Notes: generated from the sequence alone by a model not told the origin. Shown: positions 1-6,921, numbered from the stretch's first letter. The stretch: DNA of 9,452 bases from an uncultured Treponema sp. (GCA_937885235.1 CAKZZK010000156.1:1-9452); one strand, 5' to 3'. Numbers and translations are program-made.

Positions 1-744
1 AACAAAAGAAAAGTCCTTTCCTGTTTTCCTTTTCTTCCATGCAGCAGCTGATGAATGTTGCTGCAATACTTGGAGCAGTGTATCAGGGCCAAAGTTCCTT
101 ATACAAGGATGCCGGAAATCATTATATCCTCATGCTCACCCAGGGGGACAGTGACAGGGATAATTTTGACCGTGCCTGCAATATTATGTATATTACTGTA
201 CATGTTTCCTTGTTTTTCGGGTTCAAACGGCATCTCGGTAAATTCCGCACTTTCTATAGATAATTGTATGAAAGTAATTCCGTATATTTTGCTGCTGATA
301 TTCGGTATATCGGGTGTAAATGTCATGTTTTTACTATTCTTCGGAACCGTTTTGAATACGATAATCGGAATTTCGTATGGTAATTTTGATATTTTTACTG
401 CATTTGCATATATTGGGGAAGGTACAACAAGTATGGCAAATACAATTGTTGTGGCTATGCTTGCCGGCGGGTTGCTATTAATGGTTAGATACAACGGCGG
501 AATAACTTACGTTATAAAAGAAACTGAAAGATGGATAAAAAATCAAAAAACTTGTGAAATTGGGATTTGTTTTTTGGTCGGAATGATAAATTTGTTTACA
601 GCAAATAATACGGTTGCTATTATAACATCCGGTTCAATTGCAAAAGAATTGGCTCAAAAATATAATGTAAAACCTGAAAGAGCCGCTAGCCTTTTAGATA
701 CGACTTCTTGCATTGTTCAGGGAATGATTCCTTATGGTGCGCAA
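1..744 (+). pseudogene. NhaC-type Na+/H+ antiporter remnant, frameshifted and truncated
   Basis: This is the C-terminal half of an inner-membrane cation/proton antiporter of the NhaC/MleN type. The best part is the frame from about 165 to 744. It has hydrophobic segments around 160-240, 270-360 and 420-490, then the family-like stretches RYNGGI, LFTANNTVAII, SGSIAKELA, ASLLDTTSCIVQG and IPYGAQ. These are typical of the conserved C-terminal core. Upstream, residues resembling the preceding conserved block (AAILGAVYQG, then TQGDSDRDNF) lie in a different frame starting before 39. A frameshift near 155-165 is therefore needed to join them. The similarity ends exactly at IPYGAQ (744), where family members continue with further hydrophobic residues, and unrelated G+C-richer DNA follows. 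The N-terminal half is missing from the window. It is almost certainly non-functional. The family call is from recalled motifs, not a search. Confidence 0.72.
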
Positions 745-2683
745 CCAGAGCAAGGTCATGATGCTGCAGATTAAAATCGGTCTGAGCCCTGTCTGTCCGG
801 GTATCCTCGTTATCATCAATATCTTCAGGACTCGTCTCGAAAATCGTGATTTTGATGCCGGTGTCTTTTTCAAACTTTAGGGCCTGTGCCCTGACCGCAC
901 TCTGCTCGTCTTCGGGCACATCTTCAAGGTTGATCCGGATCTCGGCGATGTCACGGCTTGGAACGAGCGGCCCCTGAATCTGCGCCTCAATGTACTGTGC
1001 GCCATACAGGACGGCTTTGGGCTGGTTTTGATTTTCAAGAGCGGCGTGGGCCAGATTGTTGCCATCTACAGAGTCCATCTGCGTGACGAGGGATTCAAGG
1101 TTGTCGTGGGTCGCCATGATGTCCCGCGTGGCCTTGGGATCAGCAAAGCATTCCGTAAGGAAGCCCTTGAAGGTCGCATAACGCGATTCCATGGCTGCAT
1201 CGCCCTCTTTCGTCCCATCAGACGGAAAGTGGGCATTGATGCTTTTAGGCAGCACGCCCAGCATGAAATTGCGCGTATTCGGCTCAGGAATTTCCGCAAC
1301 CTGGTCAAGAAACATCTCAAAATCTCTGCGTTCTGCGGAATTCGGGTCTTTCAGAGCCGTAATCAGACTCTGGGGGATATCTTCGCCAAAGCGCTGCCGC
1401 GCCTCTGTGTCATTTGCCCCGTCAAGCAGATTGTAGAAATTCTGACGCCGCTCCTTTGATACGTCAATGCGCGGCGCATAGAAGGTGTCGTTTATGATAT
1501 AGGTCGCACGTTTGGCAGCCTCAGGCTTAAGCACGATGACGGAACTGCCGTATCCGTTGCCGCTTGAGAGTCCGCCCTGTCGGCCCCTGACATTGAGTGA
1601 ACCGTACATGGGGCGCTCATCGGCATCGACCTTGTGATCCTTCAGTTCGGGAAAAAGAACATTCTCGGTTGATGTACGTTCGTCAAGATAGCCAGGCCCC
1701 TTGGGATCTAGACCCTGGTCATGCAGATGGTAAATATTGACCATGGGATCGTCTTTATGCGCAAAGATGCTGTTGGCACCATTGATGAGATATTCGGTTT
1801 TAATATTTATAGTGACGTCAGCCTTGCGCAGCGTGTCACCTATTTCCTTGACTGTAACGGTATCAAGACCTCTGGCCTTGAGTTTGGCCTGTTCGGAGGT
1901 CGCGCTCTTTTCGCGGATTGTGGCACTACGGGCACCGACTTCCGTTAAAGACACAAGGTTGGCGGCTGTTATGTCGTGCGCTTCATGATGCGACGAGACA
2001 GAACCTATACTTCCGAACTGTTGTGTGAGGGTCGCGGGTCTCGCAACGCCTTCCTCTACGGGATTAGGTACCCCATCAAACTGCAGATCGCCTGCCTTTT
2101 GCGTAATCTGCTCATTTGCAAAACGGTTGCTGATCTCTTTCAGCACAAGGGCCTCTAGGTCAAAAAGCTTAACTGCCGCCTTGCGTGCGTCTTGCGCCTC
2201 GGGATTGATCTGTCCCTCGCGCATAAGGGCTGTCTTTAGAAGATCCATCTCCGCAGTGGTGAAGGACTGATACACGGCTGAAAGTTCACGGTTTGACAGC
2301 TTCTGCACAGCCGCCGTAAACATCCATGAACCGTCCTCTTTCTGTGCGTCTTTTAGCTGCCCAAGCTTGTCGAGACGTGCGACCTGCCGATCAAGTCCTT
2401 TCAGCTCCCCAAGCAGCTTGGCTGCATCAAGGGTTCCTGAACGGCTGGCCAGTGATTTAAGAACATTGTCGGCGCTCGTCTGCACCCCCTCTTTTCCACG
2501 GGCGATCTTGGTCGCGGTCCGAAAACCGGCAAAGGGAATGCTTGCGGATTTAATTTTATCCAACCTAATGGGCGAATTTTTGCCGATCTGCACCTTGTGT
2601 TCACCAAAAACGCCCGTTGACTCCGTAATTCCTCGATCCGACAGCTCCTGGCGTACAACCTGGTCTGCCTGTATTTTTGACAT
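686..2683 (-). CDS. Putative type III effector with DUF3626-like (possible ADP-ribosyltransferase) region
   Basis: A 665-residue soluble protein with no signal peptide or membrane segment. Residues 1-60 are polar and lack a Sec signal, as in type III substrates. Residues 85-190 are mostly helical and charged. Residues 330-410 hold NVLFPELKDH, ERPMYGSLNV (356-365) and GYGSSVIVLKP (377-387), and residues 564-573 hold YIEAQIQGPL. In order these match my memory of DUF3626. They also resemble the Arg, Ser-x-Ser and Glu elements of R-S-E ADP-ribosyltransferases, with R357, S380/S381 and E566 as candidates; that is inference. The ATG is supported by AAGGAGA seven bases upstream. The gene lies 178 bases downstream of a CesT-like chaperone on the same strand. 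The final 19 or so residues (about 647-665) are encoded antisense to the antiporter remnant, so the original C-terminus is lost or replaced. Residues 615-637 are very acidic. Coding is sure; the function is moderately supported. Confidence 0.7.
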   Translation of the reverse strand: MSKIQADQVVRQELSDRGITESTGVFGEHKVQIGKNSPIRLDKIKSASIPFAGFRTATKIARGKEGVQTSADNVLKSLASRSGTLDAAKLLGELKGLDRQVARLDKLGQLKDAQKEDGSWMFTAAVQKLSNRELSAVYQSFTTAEMDLLKTALMREGQINPEAQDARKAAVKLFDLEALVLKEISNRFANEQITQKAGDLQFDGVPNPVEEGVARPATLTQQFGSIGSVSSHHEAHDITAANLVSLTEVGARSATIREKSATSEQAKLKARGLDTVTVKEIGDTLRKADVTINIKTEYLINGANSIFAHKDDPMVNIYHLHDQGLDPKGPGYLDERTSTENVLFPELKDHKVDADERPMYGSLNVRGRQGGLSSGNGYGSSVIVLKPEAAKRATYIINDTFYAPRIDVSKERRQNFYNLLDGANDTEARQRFGEDIPQSLITALKDPNSAERRDFEMFLDQVAEIPEPNTRNFMLGVLPKSINAHFPSDGTKEGDAAMESRYATFKGFLTECFADPKATRDIMATHDNLESLVTQMDSVDGNNLAHAALENQNQPKAVLYGAQYIEAQIQGPLVPSRDIAEIRINLEDVPEDEQSAVRAQALKFEKDTGIKITIFETSPEDIDDNEDTRTDRAQTDFNLQHHDLALVAHHKESFPEQCKKSYLKG

Positions 2684-2690
2684 ATCCTAA

Positions 2691-2697
2691 TCTCCTT
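2691..2697 (-). promoter_or_regulatory. Ribosome binding site of the putative effector
   Basis: On the minus strand this reads AAGGAGA and lies seven bases before the ATG at 2683-2681. It is a near-consensus Shine-Dalgarno sequence that fixes the effector start. The 178-base gap to the chaperone gene (2684-2861) holds a short imperfect stem around ACATG-CGG-CATGT (about 2817-2829), followed by a T-rich stretch. It also has a weak -35/-10-like pair (CTTGCA, 16 bases, TAGATT on the minus strand). The effector might therefore have its own promoter as well as read-through from the chaperone. Confidence 0.75.
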
Positions 2698-2850
2698 GAA
2701 CCAATGCGTATCGCAATCTAGCGGTGATTCCGGCCGTGCAAGAGCCTGCCGAACGGTTTCAGCACCGTCAGATCCGTAAACAACACGATGCTGCAGCACC
2801 TAAGAAAAGGCACACGACATGCCGCATGTGCTGAAAAACACCAAAAGGCG

Positions 2851-2905
2851 CGGGAACCATGTCAAACAGAAAGCCCCTGAAAACCGAAGGAGACTTCGGT
2901 TCCCG
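2851..2905 (-). repeat. Two competing inverted repeats at the 3' end of the chaperone gene
   Basis: AACCGAAG (2882-2889) and CTTCGGTT (2894-2901) form a perfect 8-bp stem with a four-base loop inside the last chaperone codons. CGGGAACC (2851-2858) and GGTTCCCG (2898-2905) form a second perfect 8-bp pairing that shares bases with the first, so only one can form at a time. There is no U-tract directly after either, so neither is a classical terminator. An RNA role between chaperone and effector is possible but unproven. Confidence 0.4.
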
Positions 2906-3311
2906 TGCCTCCCCCTAAAGTAGACGGATTCTTCAGCGCATCCTTCCAGAAAATGACCTGTACCAGAAAGGCGTTGACGGCTCTTTCAAAGGCACTTACA
3001 TCCTCAAAGCCATCATCATGGCGCTTCCAGAGGATGATGAGGCCCTGGGCCTCGTGGACGGAAAAGGCGGCACCGCCCGTCTCTGCCCCCAGAAGGGAGG
3101 CTGAGAGCAGTTTCTGGCAGGCATCCCTGTCCAAAAAGGAGGCGGATCCCACTTCCGCATGAAAAAGTACGGAACGATCCTCCGCATCAGGGGTAAAGGT
3201 GATTTCGTGTTCGCCGTCAAAAAGCAGGCCGACACTGCCGTCCGTATCAAATGCAAGAGACCCAATGCCGATTTTTTCTCCAAAAGCGTGAATCACGTCG
3301 TTAAATTGCAT
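2862..3311 (-). CDS. CesT-like class I type III secretion chaperone
   Basis: A 149-residue acidic protein, the usual size of the Tir chaperone (CesT) family. It should act in the cytosol as a dimer that binds the N-terminal part of one effector and delivers it to the secretion ATPase. The layout fits the family fold. An N-terminal helix (FNDVIHAFGEKIGI) is followed by a strand ending in a hydrophobic/acidic pattern (VGLLFDGEHEITFTP). Then come a strand with LFHAEVG, the helix KLLSASLLGAETGGAAFSV (the family's LL-x-ANL-x-G-x-x-TGG-like segment), the strand GLIILWKR and a final amphipathic helix ending in FLVQVIFWKDAL. The start at 3311 is preferred to an in-frame ATG at 3335 because AGGGAGA lies four bases before it. 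Its gene directly precedes the putative effector on the same strand, the typical order. No other family seems as good a fit. Confidence 0.78.
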   Translation of the reverse strand: MQFNDVIHAFGEKIGIGSLAFDTDGSVGLLFDGEHEITFTPDAEDRSVLFHAEVGSASFLDRDACQKLLSASLLGAETGGAAFSVHEAQGLIILWKRHDDGFEDVSAFERAVNAFLVQVIFWKDALKNPSTLGGGTGTEVSFGFQGLSV

Positions 3312-3315
3312 ACAT

Positions 3316-3322
3316 TCTCCCT
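3316..3322 (-). promoter_or_regulatory. Ribosome binding site deciding the chaperone start
   Basis: On the minus strand this reads AGGGAGA, followed by ATGT and then the ATG at 3311-3309. It places the start at residue 9 of the longest open frame and gives a protein that begins MQFNDVIHAFG. The upstream ATG at 3335 has no comparable purine run. Confidence 0.7.
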
Positions 3323-3330
3323 GTGCGTTC

Positions 3331-3414
3331 TCCAAACACCTTCAGGTGTATGGAGAAACGCCCTACTCGTTTTAAGGCGTGTTGAAGCATATGCCATATG
3401 GTATCATATGGTAG
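3331..3414 (-). promoter_or_regulatory. Leader hairpin and CATATG cluster upstream of the chaperone/effector genes
   Basis: Just upstream of the chaperone is an interrupted hairpin. TCCA (3331-3334) pairs with TGGA (3351-3354), and ACACCT (3336-3341) pairs with AGGTGT (3344-3349) around a two-base loop. Further up, three CATATG palindromes start at 3388, 3395 and 3405. The first two lie in 8-bp palindromes (GCATATGC, CCATATGG) that share one base. The last two form a 10-base tandem (CATATGGTAT, CATATGGTAG). The cluster sits where a promoter for the cassette should lie. A weak minus-strand -35 (TTCACA, 3429-3424) and -10 (TATGAT, 3408-3403) with 15-base spacing overlap it. A regulator-binding site is plausible; none is identified. 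Confidence 0.4.
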
Positions 3415-3639
3415 TACATTTCTTGTGAACGTATCATGAAAGTCGGCCGAAGTCGAACACCCTTCGCAAACCTGTACCTCCGAGGCAACGGTACGTCTAT
3501 GAAGGTAGAGGGGAGGTGACTCTATAGGGTACGTGTCCCTGACCGTATGGTGACAAATTCGTATCGAACCAACACGCTCTAGGACTTTGTCGAATCTTGA
3601 ATGAACGTCCTATTGAATGACACATTCTGTTCGCGTACA
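3415..3639. other. Non-coding stretch beyond the 3' end of the decayed IS110 transposase
   Basis: No open frame with recognisable content was found on either strand. The only structure seen is a nested hairpin, GTACC (3474-3478) with GGTAC (3490-3494), containing CCTC-C-GAGG. The stretch lies just past the C-terminal remnants of the decayed IS110 transposase. It may contain that element's lost end and the upstream edge of the chaperone promoter region. The exact junction cannot be placed. Confidence 0.4.
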
Positions 3640-4300
3640 TTCCGGATCCCGGTTTTATAGCCTTTTATAATTCTTTCGGATACGTCTCGAAATTTTTATT
3701 GGAACGTCGTTCCTTTTGTCTTGACCCCTGCCGATGCACATTCACAATTCTCCGTAGGTCATACGTTCCTTTTCTGACATGACCATGTCTTCATTTTCCT
3801 GCCGATTCGTTATTTCCAGGACATACGCCGATCCAGGATACGAAACATTCAGCATTTCCAAGCAAAGTCATATCATCAAAACCGCGTTCTACCAGAAGTT
3901 GGACTGCTGAATCTAGGTTTATTCCTTGCATTGCCTACAAGAAACGAAGTGCTTCTGGTTGGAGTTACTCAACCTTCTCTATTGAGATAGCTTCTCAAAT
4001 TCTCGATTTTTCTTTCAAGAGATTGAATATGCTCCCTAATGGTGATCAGGGTGATACAAGCACGCTCATACAGAGTCAGACTGCCGCTCTGATGCCAACT
4101 TTTTCCAGTACCTGATATGGAGTATGCCAATACATTCCAGTACTCTCCATGATCACCAGATCAAGATTTGCAGTTTTGGTTCAGTTGGCCAATTCATGTC
4201 AATCTTTCCCGTAGGTCTTGAACGTTTTCTTCTTTAGCACTATCTCTCCGCTTTCGTTGCAGGAAACTATAGAACAGAGATGACTATTTTATACACAAAA
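3640..4300 (-). pseudogene. Decayed IS110-family transposase remnant
   Basis: Reading the minus strand from about 4255 gives NESGEIVLKKKTFKTYGKD, a stop, then a short stretch and LDLVIMESTGMYWHTPYQV (MESTG at 4150-4136), ending RAAV with a stop at about 4078. MEST-G-x-Y is the N-terminal RuvC-like motif of IS110 transposases. In a new frame follow LYERACITLITIREHIQSL and more of the helical linker, then a stop. Next come MQGINLDSAVQLLVERGF and SWIGVCPGNNESAGK (about 3840-3798), a stop, and HGHVRKGTYDLRRIV. These belong to the C-terminal domain carrying the catalytic serine. The segment expected between RAAV and the linker, with the third and fourth acidic residues, is missing, roughly 100 residues or more. 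At least five stops or frame changes make it non-functional. It shares CPGNNESAGK with the intact transposase starting at 4660 but points the other way. Confidence 0.85.
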
Positions 4301-4659
4301 GAACTATAGCAGAATCCTCTCTTGCATACGCTTTTGTTGCATATCTCTATAAAAGGACATTCACATATCAGGTCAGCTCTTTCATATAAACTCCCCATGA
4401 GGTGCGCTGGGGGCTTGCCTCACCCCGCAAAATGAAACACAATGCCTTATTTGAGACTGCCGTGCGAGGACGTACAACTTTTTGGGACACCAAGCCCGTT
4501 ATAAACTTGTTCTGATGAGTCACGTTCGTACCCCGCCATGTAGCTTTTAGCACGTATGGTAAAATGGGCTGCAAGGAATTTCGGTTCTTTGTAAGTTATT
4601 TCACGGATTCATCCGGCAGTCCCTCTTCTAAAATTGTGTTTATATTTAGGGGGGTAACT
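4301..4659. other. Non-coding region upstream of the intact IS110-family transposase
   Basis: About 360 bases without a convincing gene. It should contain the left end of the intact IS110-family element, but these elements lack clear terminal repeats and I cannot place the boundary. A G+C-rich local structure stands out at 4392-4426: TGAGG (4398-4402) can pair with CCTCA (4418-4422), extended by two G-U pairs, around a G-rich loop. In several IS110-group elements this side of the gene encodes the bridge RNA that pairs with donor and target DNA. That is a reasoned expectation here, not an identification. Confidence 0.4.
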
Positions 4660-4667
4660 GTGTTACC
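4653..4667 (+). promoter_or_regulatory. Hairpin enclosing the transposase start codon
   Basis: GGTAAC (4653-4658), loop TGT, GTTACC (4662-4667) is a perfect 6-bp stem. It covers the end of the AGGGGGG ribosome binding site (4648-4654) and the third base of the GTG start (4660-4662), whose first two bases lie in the loop. Folded, it would hinder initiation, a common way to hold transposase levels down. It could also be part of the element's end or of a guide RNA. Confidence 0.5.
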
Positions 4668-6054
4668 ATTTCAGCAAGGGCAAAAATGTACATCTTGTAT
4701 TGGCATTGATGTCCATCAAAAAATCCTTGTGTGTCATTTAAGGGATCTTCGTGGTTCTTCCATTTTTGATGAATGCAGGGAATTTAGATCATTTGAAGGT
4801 GATCTAGATGCTTTGCATGATTGGGTGTTAGAGAGAAATCCTGAGCTCATTCTGATGGAAAGTACTGGTTGCTACTATCAATCAGTATATGACATTCTAG
4901 AAGAACCTGTTTTGGATAACAAAGCTGAATTTAAAATAGCTGTTGTAAATCCTCGACATGTAAAAGGTATGCAAGGTAAGAAGACAGATGAAAGTGATGC
5001 ATCCTGGTTAGCTCAGGTAGGAATAATGGGAGGATATACTCCATCATATATTCCTAACTTAAAATACCGTAATCTTAGAGCAGTGTCACGCGACTTAGTG
5101 AAGCTGACACAATTACTTCAGTCGCTGAAGAATCGTGAATCAAAGAATTTTAATCTTGCTGGATTCAGATTCAATGTAGTTTTCTCTGATGCATTTGGAG
5201 AAAATGCACGAAAGGCAAAAGCTCTTATTTTAACCGGAGTGAAACCAGAAGATGTTGTAGAACAACTACAACTCAACAGGCTAAAATCTTCCAAAGAGGA
5301 TATCGTTGCTGCTCTATCAGGAACTTTAACCCCAGAAATGACTTTTGTGCTTAAATCAATTCACGAACAAATAATAGAAACAGAAAACAAGATCAAAGCA
5401 CATATAGGATTTCTGAAAGAAAAAGTTTTAGAAGATGAAAGTGATAAGAGAATATTCAATATTCTCACAGATATGCCTGGTTGGGGAGAAATAACTGCCC
5501 TTCAATTTATAGTAGAAGTTGGTGGCGCAGAATTTGTTGAAGCATTTTCTAACTGTCACAAATTTGCTTCATGGTTAGGTGTCTGCCCCGGTAATAACGA
5601 ATCTGCGGGAAAACGTAAAAGTGGTAGATGCCGAAAAGGGAATGCGTTTTTACGTAGAATACTGTGTGAAGTTGCTCAGTCTGCAGCACATGCAAAAAAT
5701 ACAACGTTCTATGGTAAATACCAGTCCCTGGTGATTAGATTAAAAGCTAAAAAGAGTATATTCGCCATAGCTCATTTTATTGCCAAACTTGTCTATCATT
5801 TAGTCAAGAACAACGAAGAGTATGTAGAGCAAAATGTTGACTACCGTTCTAAAAGCTGCGAGAAAAATGCTCGACGTTGGCTAAATGATATATCCAGATA
5901 CACAGGTTTGGATATTGTAGCGTCGGATAAATATACAGGAGATGTAATAATATCAAAAGCTGATGCTAAGGTAGGAGTAGTTCAGTCCCTAATGGGGATA
6001 ATAAATGAACGAAAGATCAACCGCAGAAATGGTACTCCTACACAATCACCATAA
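4660..6054 (+). CDS. IS110-family DEDD transposase (recombinase), apparently intact
   Basis: A 464-residue recombinase of the IS110 group, which moves its element through a RuvC-like domain and a C-terminal serine domain. Counted from GTG, the acidic residues are D17 (CIGIDVHQ), E67 (LMESTGCYY), D110 and D113 (KTDESDASWLAQ). A helical linker of about 130 residues follows. Then come the helix-hairpin-helix-like MPGWGEITALQF and SWLGVCPGNNESAGK with the candidate nucleophile S315. The tail of about 70 residues after the serine domain is lysine- and asparagine-rich. GTG at 4660 is chosen because AGGGGGG precedes it by five bases. The longer open frame to 4564 adds residues with no family resemblance. 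All key residues are present and no stop interrupts it. The element's ends are unplaced. The neighbour at 3640-4300 is a decayed relative on the other strand. Confidence 0.9.
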   Translation: MLPFQQGQKCTSCIGIDVHQKILVCHLRDLRGSSIFDECREFRSFEGDLDALHDWVLERNPELILMESTGCYYQSVYDILEEPVLDNKAEFKIAVVNPRHVKGMQGKKTDESDASWLAQVGIMGGYTPSYIPNLKYRNLRAVSRDLVKLTQLLQSLKNRESKNFNLAGFRFNVVFSDAFGENARKAKALILTGVKPEDVVEQLQLNRLKSSKEDIVAALSGTLTPEMTFVLKSIHEQIIETENKIKAHIGFLKEKVLEDESDKRIFNILTDMPGWGEITALQFIVEVGGAEFVEAFSNCHKFASWLGVCPGNNESAGKRKSGRCRKGNAFLRRILCEVAQSAAHAKNTTFYGKYQSLVIRLKAKKSIFAIAHFIAKLVYHLVKNNEEYVEQNVDYRSKSCEKNARRWLNDISRYTGLDIVASDKYTGDVIISKADAKVGVVQSLMGIINERKINRRNGTPTQSP

Positions 6055-6266
6055 ATACACTGCAGAGTATTAAATCTAAATACAGATCGAAGTATTGTTT
6101 TATTTATATAAATCGTATAGATACAATATTTCTTTGATGGTATTATAGATCAATAAACCCAACTATGAATTTAACGTAGGGTGTGGGATTCTACTTTTTT
6201 GGTCAATTTTGATACAGCTTCTCCGAATTGTTTCATGGTATATTGCCATATGTACCTGCACAGATC
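6055..6266. other. Spacer holding the right end of the IS110-family element
   Basis: AT-rich and non-coding. The right end of the IS110-family element must fall here, before the stop codon of the minus-strand gene at 6267. The most G-rich landmark is GTAGGGTGTGGGATTC (6176-6191), but no repeat ties it to the left side. No terminator with a clear U-tract was seen. Confidence 0.4.
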
Positions 6267-6850
6267 TCACTGATTCTTATTTTTCTGCCAGAGTCTGTCT
6301 GCAAATTGCAAAAACACAGCGGGTGCCTTTGTAAATTCAGGATCCGCCTTGTAGGTTCCTCCCAGATCCATATCATCCACATGGACAAATGTCTCGCCCC
6401 GTAAGGCATATTTCTTTCCATTTTCGTACATCAGTATCTTCATTCCAACAGGACCTACATCTCCTCTGCATCCGATATAAACTGTCATCCAAACTTCCTG
6501 AATGCCATTTTTATCAAGGTCTGTAATCACAGGGCTGTCACTTGAAAATTCACACGTCGCACTTGTGAAGCAGTCGTGAATGAAATCGTGCATTTTCCAA
6601 AGAAGTACGGGCTCTGCATCCCCACCACTGCGATAGCCATAGGCAAAGATGTCACTGTTTGTGCAGATCTCCTCATCATTCGAAGGACGTGATGTGTAGT
6701 TGCCTGTTGTATTCAGAAAAATGAAATTTTCTCCCTTTGCATCCTTAAAGGATGTTGTCTTCCAGACCCTTCCTTCCATTTCAGGATGCTGTTTCATGAA
6801 GACTGCGGAATCAAATGCAGATGCATTCTCAGGAAAGACATACAAAAATC
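6267..6850 (-). pseudogene. 5'-truncated gene of unknown function, possibly M949_RS01915-like
   Basis: About 194 residues of the 3' part of a gene. The reading frame has no ATG at its head. It stays open through the IS66 end as far as 6905, so the true start was lost when the IS66 end became joined at 6851. What remains includes FLYVFPENASAFDSAVF, then GENFIFLNTTGNY, and LLWKMHDFIHDC. TDLDKNGIQEVW, a D-x-D-x-N-G calcium-loop-like motif, comes next, followed by GCRGDVGPVGMKILMYE and KKYALRGET. The TDLD-x-x-G-x-x-E-W, C-x-GDV-x-P and MKI-MYE-KYA-RG order recalls proteins labelled M949_RS01915 family surface polysaccharide biosynthesis protein. That label comes from memory and says little about function. 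A signal peptide, if there was one, is gone. The remnant is unlikely to be expressed as a normal protein. Confidence 0.6.
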
Positions 6851-6866
6851 GTAACCATTCAGGTCG
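6851..6866 (+). repeat. IS66 terminal inverted repeat, end distal to tnpC start
   Basis: GTAACCATTCAGGTCG, the exact reverse complement of 9368-9383. The homology stops after 16 bases on the inner side. The reading frame of the truncated 6267 gene runs into it, marking the junction. Confidence 0.88.
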
Positions 6867-6889
6867 AACGAAATTTTTAGCATAAAAAT

Positions 6890-6921
6890 GGTCTATATTT
6901 TTTCAGACAAAAATATAGACC
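6890..6921 (-). terminator. Likely transcription terminator of the IS66 transposase
   Basis: A perfect 13-bp stem (6890-6902 with 6909-6921) closes on a six-base loop. On the minus strand it follows the transposase gene by 100 bases and is followed by ATTTTTA, giving a short U-run. It may also block transcription entering from the disrupted neighbour. Confidence 0.65.

Noticed and set aside
1028..1459. Plus-strand open frames inside the effector gene, the longest with 143 codons.
   Set aside because: They are antisense shadows of a well-supported gene and carry no recognisable domain.
2401..2799. A 132-residue minus-strand frame overlapping the effector start.
   Set aside because: It is out of frame with the effector, which has a strong ribosome binding site, and reads as non-protein-like Arg/Pro-rich sequence.
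4368..4574. A 68-residue minus-strand open frame between the two IS110 genes.
   Set aside because: TTG start, no ribosome binding site, no recognisable motif; it overlaps the presumed left end of the IS110 element.
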